A DNA stretch of 64,000 nucleotides from Chromohalobacter beijerinckii (GCF_023061185.1 NZ_JAKGAK010000005.1:1-64000); one strand, 5' to 3'; positions 1 through 9,530 are shown, numbered from the stretch's first letter. Notes: a model not told the origin generated them from the sequence alone. Numbers and translations are program-made.

Positions 1-516
1 GAGCGTAAGCCCCAACTCATGCAGGATGTCGGCCTTCCAGTGAAAACCGTCTCGATCCGTCATCTCATCATCGGCACAGGCATCGGCCAGTACCGTGACC
101 GAAAATCCGAGGCACTGCGCATGCCGCGCCAGCGTCGTGATCGTCCCCAGGGTAGTGGCGCCCGCCAACACCAAGTGCGAGATTCCGTGGCGGCGCAGCC
201 AGGCCTCGAGATCGGTATCGACGAACGCGTCATCGGTATGGCTCGTGACCACGCGTTCACCGGGAAGTGGCACGGCGCAAGGCATGGCTTCGGCACTGGG
301 GTGGCCCGTCCGACAAGAAGAATGCGGCTTATGCGGGAAGCGGCGAATATGGACTATACAACCTTCGCCACCGCGCCAATCATCCAGCAGTGCTGTCAGC
401 GGCGCAACAAGCTTGGGCCGCGCAGGCGAGTGCAGCATGGCCACCATAAGCAACGCAGCCGGCGCGTCGCGTGCCTCGTGAGGATGAAGGGGTAATATCT
501 GACAACGAGGTGCCAT
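1..516 (-). CDS. Isochorismatase-fold protein, catalytic residues lost (3' end outside window)
   Basis: The 172 visible codons read as an isochorismatase/cysteine-hydrolase fold protein. The late part (residues 88-145) matches the family pattern in order: a loop ending in DDAF, a TDLEAWLRRHGI helix, a LVLAGA strand and an ADACADDE segment. All three catalytic positions differ from the family. The Asp of the first strand is Ala26 (LLMVAM), the Lys is Ser92 (VVTSHTDDAF) and the nucleophilic Cys is Gly124 (TTLGTITT). Activity as a nicotinamidase or isochorismatase is therefore unlikely, and a binding or structural role is my inference. The start at 516 follows a GGAGG ribosome site at 521-525. 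The protein continues beyond base 1. Confidence 0.75.
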   Translation of the reverse strand, partial: MAPRCQILPLHPHEARDAPAALLMVAMLHSPARPKLVAPLTALLDDWRGGEGCIVHIRRFPHKPHSSCRTGHPSAEAMPCAVPLPGERVVTSHTDDAFVDTDLEAWLRRHGISHLVLAGATTLGTITTLARHAQCLGFSVTVLADACADDEMTDRDGFHWKADILHELGLTL

Positions 517-633
517 GACGCCTCCTTTCGACGAACCGCTTCGTCTTGAGTATGGCGCATCATGGCAATTGTCGAAAAACGGCTGTCAGAAGACGCCGTC
601 ATACAGCGTCTGGCGATGCTGCGTCGTGGAATA

Positions 634-2097
634 TCATGACGAGCAGGAAAGACAGATCACCGAGGCCTCCGGCGCGGGGGCGGCCGCCCAATGCGACATG
701 CCCGGGCGCGGAGTGAAGGGATCGGCGAGCAAGGCCCGAAATTCAGCCAACGGCGCCATATCGCCTGCCTCTGCCGCCTCGATGACCTGCTGAATGAGGT
801 GCGTGCGCGGTACATAGAGAGGGTTGACCGCCTGCATGGCATCACGGCGCGACGCGGCATCGCGGGTTTCATCCTCGAGACGCTGGCGATAGCTCGACAG
901 CCAGGCCTCCAGACCTTCGGCCGGAACTTCTTCATGCAGCCATGCGCCCTCATCGACGGCCCATTCGCCAAGGGCACGAAAGGCGCGATGATAGTCGGCT
1001 CCGGCATCGGACAGCAGCGTCAGCCAGTCCTGAACCAGTTGGGCATCGCCATCTTGCACGTTCTCGAGCCCCAAGCGTGCCCGCATCAAGCGCGCATACT
1101 CCTGTTGTAGCGCCGGTTCATACTCCGCCAGCTGCGTACGCAGTGCTTCTGGATCGGCCAGCGGCGTCAGCGACTGGCCCAGCACCGAAAGATTCCACAA
1201 CCCCACCCCGGGCTGCTGATCGAAGGCGTAGCGGCCCGCAGTATCGGTGTGGTTGGGCACCAGGGTGGGCTCGTAACGATCCATGAAGGCATAGGGACCA
1301 TAATCGAGCGTCAGCCCCAGAATCGACATGTTGTCGGTATTCATCACCGCGTGCACGAAACCGTAGGCCTGCCAGGCCGCGATCAAACGGGCCGTGCGTG
1401 TGACCGTATCGCCGAACAGTGCCTCCGCCGGTGCCTCACTTTCCGCCAAGGACGGACGATGACGCGTGATGACGTGCTCGACGAGACGCCGAAGGTCATC
1501 GTTGCGACGTGCCTGATACAGCCATTCGAAGTGCCCGAAACGCACGTGGCTGGGCGCCAGGCGCAATAGTGTCGCGCCGGGCTCGACCCGCTCGCGTTGG
1601 ACCTTCTCATCGTTGATCGACAGGGCCAGCGCCAGCGTCGTGGGGATGCCCAGGCCCGCCATGGCCTCGCCGGCGAGATATTCACGAATCGTCGAACGCA
1701 GTACCGCGCGGCCATCGCCAAAACGTGAATACGGCGTTTGTCCGGCCCCCTTGAGATGTAGATCCCAAAAACCGTCGTCGGTCTCCACTTCCCCCAGCAG
1801 GAGCCCGCGCCCATCACCCAAGGCAGGGTTATAGACCCCAAATTGATGGCCGGTATATTTCTGTGCCAGCGGGTCCATCCCCGGCAATACGGTTTCACCC
1901 CCCATGACTTGTCGCAGTGTCTCCCGCGACGGGGAATCGTCAGTGAAAAGCGCGGGGTCGAGGCCTAGCGCATGGGCACCGCGCGGACTGATATCCACCA
2001 GTCGCGTGTTTTTCCAGGCTGCGGGGCTGACCCGGGTGAAGAAGTCGTCGGGCAGACGTGCCCAAGCATTGTCGAAGCGCAGCGCATCGAGCGTCAT
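634..2097 (-). CDS. selO: Protein adenylyltransferase SelO (YdiU family)
   Basis: SelO is a pseudokinase-fold enzyme that transfers AMP from ATP to Ser/Thr/Tyr of proteins and is linked to redox stress. The 487-residue product has the family landmarks: the FGDGRAVLRSTIREYL block near residue 130, HAVMNTDNMSILGLTLDYGP near 245 with the metal-binding Asn and Asp, and a C-terminal CLSCSS tail. In animals the second Cys of that tail is selenocysteine. Here it is Cys, so no Sec machinery is needed. The start at 2097 (MTLDALRF) is preferred because GAGG precedes it. An in-frame ATG at 2118 has a weaker site. A Bax-like gene on the same strand lies upstream, separated by a terminator. Confidence 0.95.
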   Translation of the reverse strand: MTLDALRFDNAWARLPDDFFTRVSPAAWKNTRLVDISPRGAHALGLDPALFTDDSPSRETLRQVMGGETVLPGMDPLAQKYTGHQFGVYNPALGDGRGLLLGEVETDDGFWDLHLKGAGQTPYSRFGDGRAVLRSTIREYLAGEAMAGLGIPTTLALALSINDEKVQRERVEPGATLLRLAPSHVRFGHFEWLYQARRNDDLRRLVEHVITRHRPSLAESEAPAEALFGDTVTRTARLIAAWQAYGFVHAVMNTDNMSILGLTLDYGPYAFMDRYEPTLVPNHTDTAGRYAFDQQPGVGLWNLSVLGQSLTPLADPEALRTQLAEYEPALQQEYARLMRARLGLENVQDGDAQLVQDWLTLLSDAGADYHRAFRALGEWAVDEGAWLHEEVPAEGLEAWLSSYRQRLEDETRDAASRRDAMQAVNPLYVPRTHLIQQVIEAAEAGDMAPLAEFRALLADPFTPRPGMSHWAAAPAPEASVICLSCSS

Positions 2098-2164
2098 GGT
2101 GACCTCGCGAAGGGGCATGTCTACCTACTTTACACGCCCGGCAACGACCGATAAAAGCGTAGCG

Positions 2165-2192
2165 AACAAACCAAAACACCGCCCGGAGGCGG
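2165..2192 (-). terminator. Rho-independent terminator after the bax-like gene
   Basis: Read on the minus strand, CCGCC-TCCG-GGCGG (2192-2179) is followed by a T-rich run ending near 2165. It lies 27 bases past the bax-like stop codon and separates that gene from selO. Confidence 0.6.
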
Positions 2193-2218
2193 CGTCGAAA
2201 CACGGTTAGGGCAACGCC

Positions 2219-3061
2219 TCAGGCCGGGCTGTCTTCGGCGTCATCACTGCTGTGCTCGCGAATCAGTTCAGCATTGGTGCGCAGCAGTGCCAATAGCACA
2301 TCGAAATAATTATCGCGCACGGAGTAGCTGTCCAGTGTGCGAATCAGTGACTCGGCGCTGACGGGCGCTCCTTTTTCGTTCTGCGTGGCCCGCGTTTGAC
2401 GCATCGCGAGATAAGCACGGTGCGTGTTCAAGTTATGCAGATACGCTTCGATACTCGCCTGGACGCTATCGAAGTTCTGGTAATGGCGGCTACTACCGCG
2501 CTGTGCCAAGCCGCAACCCTCACTGAAGCAACGCAATCCGAACAGATTGTTGCCCTTGCGCGCGAAGCGGGAAGTCCCCCATCCCGATTCTTCAACGGCC
2601 TGGATGACCACCATTTCCAACGGCAGGGTATCGACACGGGAGAGCAGGTACTCGAACGTGTTGGATGTGCCGCATTCGATCTGGTAGCTATCGCATAACC
2701 GTTGAAGATGCGAACGTTCGGCATCACTCAGCGAGTCCTGACGCTCACGCGCATCGATCAACCAATCACGCTGAGCCTGGATCTTGGCGTTTTCGGCTTC
2801 GACCAGCGGCACCAGCAACTCGAGAAACTCCGTTTTGCGCTCGGGCCCGGCCGCATATTCGCGCAGGTCCGGCATCTCCTCGACGGGATCGAGAGCCGGC
2901 GTATCGACGTTGCTTTCGAGTGTCCGCACGTCTCGCGAGGGAGACGCAGCATGGGCATCCAGAGGTGGCGGCGTTACCGTCACGCCAAGCGCCCCCAGCA
3001 ATACCGCCGCGACAACGCCACGCCATCGCCGAGAGAAGAACAAGTCGTGTCGAATCGGCAT
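2219..3061 (-). CDS. bax: Bax-like glucosaminidase-domain protein
   Basis: This 280-residue protein has an N-terminal hydrophobic segment (residues 10-30, ending near DAHA) that looks like a signal peptide or membrane anchor. A glucosaminidase domain of the Bax/FlgJ type follows, and acts on peptidoglycan glycan strands. The conserved core AVEESGWGTSRFARKGNNLF lies near residue 157 and contains the catalytic Glu (AVEESGWG). LNTHRAYLAMR follows downstream. An AAGGAG site sits before the ATG at 3061. It is transcribed toward selO and ends at its own terminator. The physiological role of Bax is not established. The family assignment is firm, and a cell-wall hydrolase role is known for relatives. 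Confidence 0.85.
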   Translation of the reverse strand: MPIRHDLFFSRRWRGVVAAVLLGALGVTVTPPPLDAHAASPSRDVRTLESNVDTPALDPVEEMPDLREYAAGPERKTEFLELLVPLVEAENAKIQAQRDWLIDARERQDSLSDAERSHLQRLCDSYQIECGTSNTFEYLLSRVDTLPLEMVVIQAVEESGWGTSRFARKGNNLFGLRCFSEGCGLAQRGSSRHYQNFDSVQASIEAYLHNLNTHRAYLAMRQTRATQNEKGAPVSAESLIRTLDSYSVRDNYFDVLLALLRTNAELIREHSSDDAEDSPA

Positions 3062-3134
3062 GAGACGACTCCTTGAACATGAAGACGTCAGTCTAGCAAT
3101 AACGAACGTCCATGTTGAGTCAATATTGCTTGCA

Positions 3135-3170
3135 TCAAAATGAAACGGGCCGGCCTATGCGGCCGGCCCG
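3135..3170 (-). terminator. htpG terminator
   Basis: A 10-bp GC stem (CGGGCCGGCC / GGCCGGCCCG, 3146-3170) with a 5-base loop is followed on the minus strand by TTTCATTTT. It lies just past the htpG stop codon. Confidence 0.75.
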
Positions 3171-3191
3171 GTAAGCGAACGCCAACGCGAC

Positions 3192-5090
3192 TCAGCTGCT
3201 CAGGAGCTTGTTGAGACGCTGGACATAGGTCGCGGGGTCCTCGAGATGCCCACCCTCGGCGATGATCGCCTGATCGAGCAGGATCCGCGCGAGGTCATCG
3301 AACCGGGAATCATCGGCGCTTTCCAGACGTGTCACCAGCCCATGCTCGGGGTTGAGTTCGAGGATCGGCTTGACCTCCGGTAGCGGCTGTCCGGCCGCTT
3401 CCATCAGACGGCGCATCTGATAGCCCATGTCGTGTTCGGAAAGCACGACACACGCCGGCGAGTCGGTCAGGCGATGGGTGATACGTACTTCCTGCACCTC
3501 GTCCCCCAGCGCGGTCTTGACGCGCTCGAGCAGCGGCGCCTTGGCCTTGGCCGTCTCTTCCTGAGCTTTCTTCTCTTCCTCGTCGGCCATCTCGTCGAGA
3601 TCGAGATCACCCTTGGCGACATCGACCAAGGACTTGCCGTCGTATTCGGTGAGGTGGCTCATCAGCCATTCGTCGATACGATCATGCAGCAAGAGTACTT
3701 CGATGCCTTTCTTGCGGAAGATCTCCAAGTGCGGGCTGTGGCTTGCCGCATTGAAGCCGTCGGCCACCAGGTAATAAATCTTCTGCTGGCCTTCCTTCAT
3801 GCGCTCCACGTAGCCAGCCAACGACTGATCCTGAGTCGCACTGTCGGTGTGCGTGGAAGAGAAACGCAGCAGCTCGGCGACTTTGTCACGGTTGGCGAAG
3901 TCTTCCGCCGGCCCTTCCTTGAGCACGTTGCCAAAGGCGTTCCAGAACGTCTGGTAGGCTTCTTCATCCTTGGCCAGCTTCTTGAGCATGTCCAACGAGC
4001 GCTTGGTCAATGCGGACTTGAGCTTGTCGACCTGAGGATCTTTCTGCAGCAATTCACGCGAGATGTTGAGCGACAGATCCTTGGAGTCGACCACGCCCTT
4101 GATGAAGCGCAGGTACAGCGGCAGGAACTGCTCGGCGTCGTCCATGATGAACACGCGCTGCGCATAGAGCTTGAGCCCACGCACGCCCTCGCGCTGATTG
4201 AGATCGAACGGCGCGCGACCCGGCACGTAAAGCAAGCTGGTGTACTCGAGCGTGCCTTCGACCTTGTTGTGGCTCCAGGTCAGCGGGTCGCTGAAGTCAT
4301 GCGCCACGTGCTTATAGAATGCCTTGTATTCGTCATCGCTGATTTCTTCTTTGGGCCGCACCCACAGCGCCGTCGCCTCATTGACGGTTTCCCAGGTGAC
4401 GGTCTCGCTACCCTCGATCTCGTTGCCTTCTTCATCGTGAGCCTTCTCGACCTTGGGCATGCGCACCGGGACTTCGATGTGATCGGAGTAGGTGCGTACG
4501 AGGTGCTTGAGGCGCTCGGCGTCGGCGAATTCCTTGGCGTCTTCCTTCAAGTGCAGCACGATTTCGGTGCCACGTTCGGGCTTGTCGATATCCGCGATAT
4601 CGAATTCGCCTTCACCGCGGGAATGCCATTCCACGCCCTGTTCCTGATCGACGCGGCGCGTGCGCACGGTGATTTCGTCGGAAACGATGAAACCGGAATA
4701 GAAGCCCACACCGAATTGACCGATCAGCTTGGCATCTTTCTGCTTTTCGCCGGAGAGCTGCTGGAGGAATTCCGCCGTGCCGCTGCGAGCGATAGTACCC
4801 AGGTTCTGGATGACTTCGTCGCGGCTCATGCCGATGCCGTTATCACGCACGGTGACGGTGCCCGCCTCGGCATCGTGCTCGATCTCGACGCGCAACTCGC
4901 TGTCATTGCCGTACAGCGCATCGTTGTCCAACGCCTCGTAGCGCAACTTGTCGCAAGCATCCGCGGCATTGGAAATCAGCTCACGCAGGAAGATCTCCCG
5001 GTTGGAATACAGGGAGTGGATCATCAGCTGCAAGAGCTGTTTGACTTCGGTCTGGAAGCCCATTGTTTCGGCTTGAGTGGCGGTAGTCAT
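3192..5090 (-). CDS. htpG: Molecular chaperone HtpG (Hsp90)
   Basis: HtpG is the cytosolic bacterial Hsp90, an ATP-driven dimeric chaperone for client proteins. The 632-residue product has the usual three domains. The N-terminal GHKL ATPase shows [18 protein letters not shown] near residue 33, [11 protein letters not shown] near 85 and [12 protein letters not shown] near 125. The middle domain includes the RGVDS-like [15 protein letters not shown] block near 335. The dimerisation domain ends in [11 protein letters not shown]. The gene is monocistronic. It has a near-consensus sigma-32 promoter 80 bases upstream and its own terminator, so induction by heat is expected. Confidence 0.98.
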   Translation of the reverse strand: MTTATQAETMGFQTEVKQLLQLMIHSLYSNREIFLRELISNAADACDKLRYEALDNDALYGNDSELRVEIEHDAEAGTVTVRDNGIGMSRDEVIQNLGTIARSGTAEFLQQLSGEKQKDAKLIGQFGVGFYSGFIVSDEITVRTRRVDQEQGVEWHSRGEGEFDIADIDKPERGTEIVLHLKEDAKEFADAERLKHLVRTYSDHIEVPVRMPKVEKAHDEEGNEIEGSETVTWETVNEATALWVRPKEEISDDEYKAFYKHVAHDFSDPLTWSHNKVEGTLEYTSLLYVPGRAPFDLNQREGVRGLKLYAQRVFIMDDAEQFLPLYLRFIKGVVDSKDLSLNISRELLQKDPQVDKLKSALTKRSLDMLKKLAKDEEAYQTFWNAFGNVLKEGPAEDFANRDKVAELLRFSSTHTDSATQDQSLAGYVERMKEGQQKIYYLVADGFNAASHSPHLEIFRKKGIEVLLLHDRIDEWLMSHLTEYDGKSLVDVAKGDLDLDEMADEEEKKAQEETAKAKAPLLERVKTALGDEVQEVRITHRLTDSPACVVLSEHDMGYQMRRLMEAAGQPLPEVKPILELNPEHGLVTRLESADDSRFDDLARILLDQAIIAEGGHLEDPATYVQRLNKLLSS

Positions 5091-5169
5091 GGTCGAAATT
5101 CCCCTGTGGCCATAACGGATGCATGTTAAATGGTGAAAAATGTGACGATAGATGTCGTCATGCGCATCG

Positions 5170-5197
5170 ATATGGGGGCCGCACGAGACTTTTCAAG
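5170..5197 (-). promoter_or_regulatory. Sigma-32 (heat-shock) promoter of htpG
   Basis: On the minus strand CTTGAAA (5197-5191) is followed after 12 bases by CCCCCATAT (5178-5170). This matches the RpoH consensus CTTGAAA / CCCCATNT almost exactly. The htpG ATG at 5090 is about 80 bases downstream. Confidence 0.85.
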
Positions 5198-5243
5198 CGC
5201 TTGCAGCTCGGCCCAGGTGTTCCCATGGCCAAGGGTTTCAACC

Positions 5244-5576
5244 TCAGGGTGCAGCGTCGGGAGGATCGATGCCTTTCCAGCGGCGATAAGGCGCAAGCGA
5301 ATGGTCGACGCGGGTCAGTAACCAGCCGACGATGAAGACGTCATCGATCACCCCGATGAGCATCAGGAAATCGGGAATGATATCGAATGGCATGATCAAG
5401 TAGGCTACCGCCGCCGTCATCCAACCGCAGGCCGCCCACGGCACGGGACGATAACGGCCGACAGTCACGTCGCCCAGCATGGGCACGAACACACGCAGCG
5501 CGCGGGCAATGCGCATCAATGCCCCGCTACGCTGCTTGAGCCGCGACCACCGGGCCAATCCTCGCATAAACTTCAT
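5244..5576 (-). CDS. YkvA family (DUF1232) membrane protein
   Basis: A 110-residue protein with the DUF1232/YkvA signature: a hydrophobic segment followed by YLIMPFDIIPDFLMLIGVID, typical of this small inner-membrane family of unknown function. The N-terminus is basic (MKFMRGLARWSRLKQR). The start at 5576 is chosen because AAGGAGG lies six bases upstream. The longer reading frame back to 5642 has no ribosome site and no family support. It lies between divergent slt and htpG and appears to be a single-gene unit. Confidence 0.85.
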   Translation of the reverse strand: MKFMRGLARWSRLKQRSGALMRIARALRVFVPMLGDVTVGRYRPVPWAACGWMTAAVAYLIMPFDIIPDFLMLIGVIDDVFIVGWLLTRVDHSLAPYRRWKGIDPPDAAP

Positions 5577-5714
5577 GGCATGCCTCCTTGGCGTTGCGTG
5601 CCTGCTGGCGTCATCATGCGGGGTGTCGCCGTTCGACAACACTACCCAAGGCGCGCCCCCTGAGCGAGGATGATCACATCATTATCCCGCCAGGCAAGCA
5701 AGGAGACATGGAAG

Positions 5715-7700
5715 ATGCTCGCACCGCGGCTTCGTCAACGCTGGTTGACGCTATTATCGGTGGCCTCGCTAGGACTTGCGTTACAAGCCACCGACGTCCA
5801 GGCACAATCCGACACTCAGAGGCTCGACGCCGCGGATCGCGCCATGAAAGATGCGCTCGCCGCTGCCCGCGATCATCGCTGGTCACGCATCGATGACGCT
5901 GCCATTGACGATCACGTGCTGGCCGGTTACGTGGAATACCACCGCCTCAAGGCACATCTTTCGAGTGCGCCGGTAGTGGAAATACAAAACTATATTGCGC
6001 GGCATGCCGACTCGCCCCTTTCGAGCTGGATGCGCGGCCAGGCACAGACTGCATTTGGGCGCAACGGCCGCTTCGATGACCTGTTGGCCATTAGCGATGG
6101 CGAGCCCCCAGGCACCATCCGGCAATGTTATTACTACACCGCCTTGCTCGATCACCACCCCCAAGAAGCCGCTCAAGGCGGACGTGAACTATGGCGAGTC
6201 GGCCATTCGCAACCCGATGCCTGCGACCGGCTATTCGATACCTTGCGCGAACGCGACGATATCGACGAGGGCGATATCTGGACGCGGCTGACGCTGGCCT
6301 GGCAAGGCGGCGAGAGTCGCCTCGTCGACTACCTGGCAGACCAGCTCGACGGCGACTGGGACGCTGGCATCGACGCACTCGAGCGCCTGCGTGGTAACTA
6401 TGCGGCCATTACCGAGGTCCCCACTGATATTGGCCCCCAGGGACAAGGCAGCGGCGCGCTTTTCACCGCCGCCATGCACAACTTCACGCGCGCCGACACG
6501 GAAGCCGCGCTCGAGGCCTGGCGCAAGATCGCCCCCCACCTCTCATTGAGCGACACGCAACGCCATACCATCGAGCACGATCTAGCCTTCTATTCGATGG
6601 TACGTGACATCGACAACAACCTGGGCTGGACCGACGACGCCTTGCCCCGTCTCGCGGATGGCGACCTATTCGAGTTGCGGGTACGCAATGCCTTGGCCGA
6701 TCAACATTGGGGCGAGGTCATCGACTGGATCGATGCGATGCCGGAAGCCACCCGCCAGAAGGCACATTGGCAATACTGGCTGGGCCGCGCACTCAATCAG
6801 CGTGGCGACACTGAGTCCGCGCAGGCCGCTTGGCAACTCGCCGCCCAGGAGCGGGGATTCTTTGCCTTCGCGGCCGCCGACAAGCTCGGCCAGCCTTATG
6901 CCTTGAACATGGACATGCCCGACGTCACGCCACTGCAAGGCGAACTGGCTGCCATGCGGCCCAGCGTCCAGCGCAGCGAGGCTCTGCGACGCATCGACGA
7001 GCCAGGACTGGCGCGTAGCGAATGGTTCCACGCCATCGACCAGGCCAGCGCGGCCGATGCCGCCGCACTCAATGCCTATGCGCTCGAGCGGGGCTGGTAT
7101 GACCTGGCCGTGCATGGGGCGATCATGGCCAAGCAATGGGATGCCCTGGCCTGGCGCTTTCCCCCCGCATATCAAGCGGACTTCACTCAATGGGGACAGC
7201 GCAACGGGGTCGATCCCTATCTGCTGATGGCGATTTCTCGGCGGGAGAGTTCATTCAATCGCCAAGCAGTCTCGCCAGTTGGCGCACGCGGGCTCATGCA
7301 GCTCATGCCGGGCACCGCATCGCATGTCAGTCGCAACCTAGACATCGACGCACCCAGCCTCGGTGAGCTCTTCGAGCCGACTACCAACATTCGCTTGGGG
7401 AGCGCTTACATTCGCGACATGATGGAGCGTTATCGAGGCAACCGCCTCGCCGCCGCAGCGGCTTACAATGCCGGCCCCAGTCGGGTCGACCGTTGGCTTC
7501 GAGAGGCTTCCGGGAATTTCGACCTTTTCGTGGAGCGCATTCCGTACCGCGAAACCCGCGCCTACGTGCAAGCCGTGCTGACGTATCGAGTCATCTTCGA
7601 GAGCCTGGCCAAACAAGGCGATTCACAAGGCGTCGCACTGCTGACCCAGGCCGAACGAGAAGGCATTTACGACACCACGCTGCTGGCCCGCAACCCGTAA
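5715..7700 (+). CDS. slt: Soluble lytic murein transglycosylase Slt
   Basis: Slt cleaves peptidoglycan glycan strands in the periplasm, leaving 1,6-anhydromuramic ends. The 661-residue product begins with a signal peptide (MLAPRLRQRW...DVQAQS). It then has a long helical superhelix (U and L domains, residues 40-480) and a C-terminal goose-lysozyme-like domain with AISRRESSFNRQAVSPVGAR. The catalytic Glu is about residue 511. GLMQLMPGTA and AAYNAGPSRV follow, as in the family. AGGAG at 5701-5705 supports the ATG at 5715. An in-frame ATG at 5670 would bury the signal peptide. A perfect hairpin follows the gene. Confidence 0.95.
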   Translation: MLAPRLRQRWLTLLSVASLGLALQATDVQAQSDTQRLDAADRAMKDALAAARDHRWSRIDDAAIDDHVLAGYVEYHRLKAHLSSAPVVEIQNYIARHADSPLSSWMRGQAQTAFGRNGRFDDLLAISDGEPPGTIRQCYYYTALLDHHPQEAAQGGRELWRVGHSQPDACDRLFDTLRERDDIDEGDIWTRLTLAWQGGESRLVDYLADQLDGDWDAGIDALERLRGNYAAITEVPTDIGPQGQGSGALFTAAMHNFTRADTEAALEAWRKIAPHLSLSDTQRHTIEHDLAFYSMVRDIDNNLGWTDDALPRLADGDLFELRVRNALADQHWGEVIDWIDAMPEATRQKAHWQYWLGRALNQRGDTESAQAAWQLAAQERGFFAFAAADKLGQPYALNMDMPDVTPLQGELAAMRPSVQRSEALRRIDEPGLARSEWFHAIDQASAADAAALNAYALERGWYDLAVHGAIMAKQWDALAWRFPPAYQADFTQWGQRNGVDPYLLMAISRRESSFNRQAVSPVGARGLMQLMPGTASHVSRNLDIDAPSLGELFEPTTNIRLGSAYIRDMMERYRGNRLAAAAAYNAGPSRVDRWLREASGNFDLFVERIPYRETRAYVQAVLTYRVIFESLAKQGDSQGVALLTQAEREGIYDTTLLARNP

Positions 7701-7706
7701 ACGCAA

Positions 7707-7734
7707 GCGCCGACGCCCTCGAGGGCGTCGGCGC
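7707..7734. terminator. Bidirectional hairpin between slt and the LysE-type gene
   Basis: A perfect 14-bp palindrome (GCGCCGACGCCCTC / GAGGGCGTCGGCGC) sits between two convergent stop codons. It has no clear T-run on either side, so it may act as a hairpin block or need Rho. Confidence 0.6.
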
Positions 7735-7758
7735 ATCCCACCAAGACTTCCGGCTTTC

Positions 7759-8400
7759 TCAGGGGCGCTGAGCCAGTGCCAACTTGACACCGAAGAGTAC
7801 CAGCACCGTGCCGGTGGCCCCCTCCATCATGCGTGAAACCCAGCGTTTGGCCAGCCACCTAGCGGCGCTGCCCACCATCAGCACCACACTCATCTGCCAT
7901 ATATTGGCGATCACGAAATGCACGCTTGCAAGCCACAATGACTTAACCAACGCGGGATCACCCGGCGCAATGAACTGTGGCAAGAACGCCATATAGAAAA
8001 CGACCGTCTTGGGATTGAGCACATTGGACAGGAACCCCTCGCGCAGCGATATCCAGGCCGGTACCCGCTGGTGCTCGACGCCGATGTCGGCCACCGGCAA
8101 GCCGCTCCCACGCCGCGCACTGGTCAAGCTCTTCACCCCCAACCAGATCAAGTATCCTGCGCCAAGCAGCTTGAGCGCATTGAAGGCCCATGCCGATTGC
8201 AACAGGATCAGCGAAATCCCGAGCGCCGAGACGGTCGCATGCACGAACAACCCCGAGCAAATCGCCACGCTGGTCAAGACGCCATCCCGCGTGCCGCCTC
8301 GCGAGGTATTGCGTATGACGAGCAACGTGTCCACGCCCGGCGTCAGTGTGAGCAGCGTGATGGCGACCAGAAACGGCCAGAACTGGGCATCGAAGAACAT
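7759..8400 (-). CDS. LysE/RhtB family amino-acid exporter
   Basis: A 213-residue membrane protein of the LysE/RhtB superfamily, which exports amino acids such as lysine, homoserine or threonine. About six hydrophobic segments are visible. The N-terminal TLLTLTPGVDTLLVIRNTSR block (residues 15-34) is the family signature, and LREGFLSNVLNPKTVVFYMA is a second conserved block near residue 107. The start at 8400 (MFFDAQFW) follows CAGGA. An upstream in-frame start at 8436 is unsupported. The substrate cannot be deduced. It converges on slt. Confidence 0.88.
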   Translation of the reverse strand: MFFDAQFWPFLVAITLLTLTPGVDTLLVIRNTSRGGTRDGVLTSVAICSGLFVHATVSALGISLILLQSAWAFNALKLLGAGYLIWLGVKSLTSARRGSGLPVADIGVEHQRVPAWISLREGFLSNVLNPKTVVFYMAFLPQFIAPGDPALVKSLWLASVHFVIANIWQMSVVLMVGSAARWLAKRWVSRMMEGATGTVLVLFGVKLALAQRP

Positions 8401-8472
8401 TAGGTGTTTCCTGATAACTAAACGCGAGCCACCCAAGCGACATGGAAGTCACACTTCATGACCCATAAGTGT

Positions 8473-9048
8473 TTACAAGAGCCAGAAGGCACTCACGGCA
8501 AGTCCTGCAGCCATCAGCACGCCGATCAACAACAGAAGACCATCGTCGGCCGTCATGCCCAGGCCAATCACGGTAATCGCCAATGCCGGCATCGCTGCGG
8601 CAAAGGGCAGCAGTTCCAGCGGAATCATCGCCAAGGCCAGGGCAATGACCAATACCGCGATGAGGCGACGCGCAACCGGATGCAGCAATATCTCTAGGCG
8701 CTGCGCCAGCAGCTTGTCGATACGTTGCGTCCAGGGACGGACGCGTTTGACGGTGCGATGCAGCTTGTCGTGGCTGATGCCCCGCTTACGCAGCTTTCTG
8801 GGCAGCCAGGGCGACTGCCGCCCGAACAATTGCTGCACGGCGATCAACGCGATGAAGATGGCGCACAATGTGGGCACCCCCGGCACACCGCCAGTAGGCA
8901 GCAACGCCAACAAGGCCGGCAACGTCACCAGTGGCCCGAACCCTCGCGAGCGGAAAGTGTCGACGATATCCTGAAGATGGATCGTCTTGCCATCATTGGA
9001 GTCGTCAAGCGTTTCCAGCAATTGGGTCAAACTGATGCGCGATTCCAT
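8473..9048 (-). CDS. exoD: ExoD family membrane protein
   Basis: A 191-residue protein of the ExoD family, named for a rhizobial gene affecting exopolysaccharide and alkali tolerance. Its biochemical role is unknown. The conserved block GPLVTLPALLALLPTGGVPGVPT lies at residues 38-60, then RKRGISHDKLHRTVKRVRPW. Three to four C-terminal membrane helices follow (RLIAVLVIALALAMIPLELL onward). It lies between the LysE-type and TM2 genes on the same strand with short gaps, so the three could be read together. Confidence 0.85.
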   Translation of the reverse strand: MESRISLTQLLETLDDSNDGKTIHLQDIVDTFRSRGFGPLVTLPALLALLPTGGVPGVPTLCAIFIALIAVQQLFGRQSPWLPRKLRKRGISHDKLHRTVKRVRPWTQRIDKLLAQRLEILLHPVARRLIAVLVIALALAMIPLELLPFAAAMPALAITVIGLGMTADDGLLLLIGVLMAAGLAVSAFWLL

Positions 9049-9107
9049 GCGCGATTTCTCCTTGGGACAACCGGATGGCAGCCTTGAAAATGGAAGGCCA
9101 CATACTA

Positions 9108-9530
9108 TCAGCCAAACAGGCCACGCCTGGCATGCTTCATCGAGATCTGATCATTGAGCGTCCAGAAATCGTATAGCACCCCCAGCAAGAACAACCCACC
9201 AGTGACAAGATACAACAACCCGGTCAACCATTTTCCCATGTACATGCGATGCAGGCCGAAGACGCCCAAAAAGGTCAACAATATCCAGGCAAGAGTGTAA
9301 CTGGTGGGGCCCGCCTGAAAGCGTAGGTCCGCCTGGCGATCCATCAGCGGGATCAGGAAGAAGTCGATCAACCAGCCGATGCCCAACAGGCCTAAGGTGA
9401 AGAACCAAATCGTACCCGTGATGGGCTTGCCGTAGTAAAAGCGGTGCGAGCCGGTAAAGCCAAACACCCACAACAGATAGCCCACGACCTTGCTATGCGT
9501 ATCGTTAGCAGCGACGGCGGTATGGGACAC
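9108..9530 (-). CDS. TM2-domain membrane protein
   Basis: A 140-residue protein carrying the TM2/NINE-type fold twice. KVVGYLLWVFGFTGSHRFYY and later LGVFGLHRMYMGKWLTGLLY are the typical Gly-His-Arg-Tyr/Phe-Tyr turn segments, each followed by a hydrophobic hairpin. The function of this family is unknown. The start is a GTG at 9530, because a strong GGAGGAG site (9538-9544) lies seven bases upstream. A longer frame to 9578 would run through that site. Confidence 0.85.
   Translation of the reverse strand: MSHTAVAANDTHSKVVGYLLWVFGFTGSHRFYYGKPITGTIWFFTLGLLGIGWLIDFFLIPLMDRQADLRFQAGPTSYTLAWILLTFLGVFGLHRMYMGKWLTGLLYLVTGGLFLLGVLYDFWTLNDQISMKHARRGLFG

Noticed and set aside
634-660. Possible selenocysteine at the SelO C-terminus
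   Set aside because: The tail reads CLSCSS with ordinary Cys codons and a normal stop; no in-frame TGA or SECIS-like hairpin is needed.
3432-5129. A 565-codon open frame on the plus strand opposite htpG
   Set aside because: It is the mirror of a GC-rich real gene, lacks a ribosome site and any protein family resemblance. htpG is unambiguous on the other strand.
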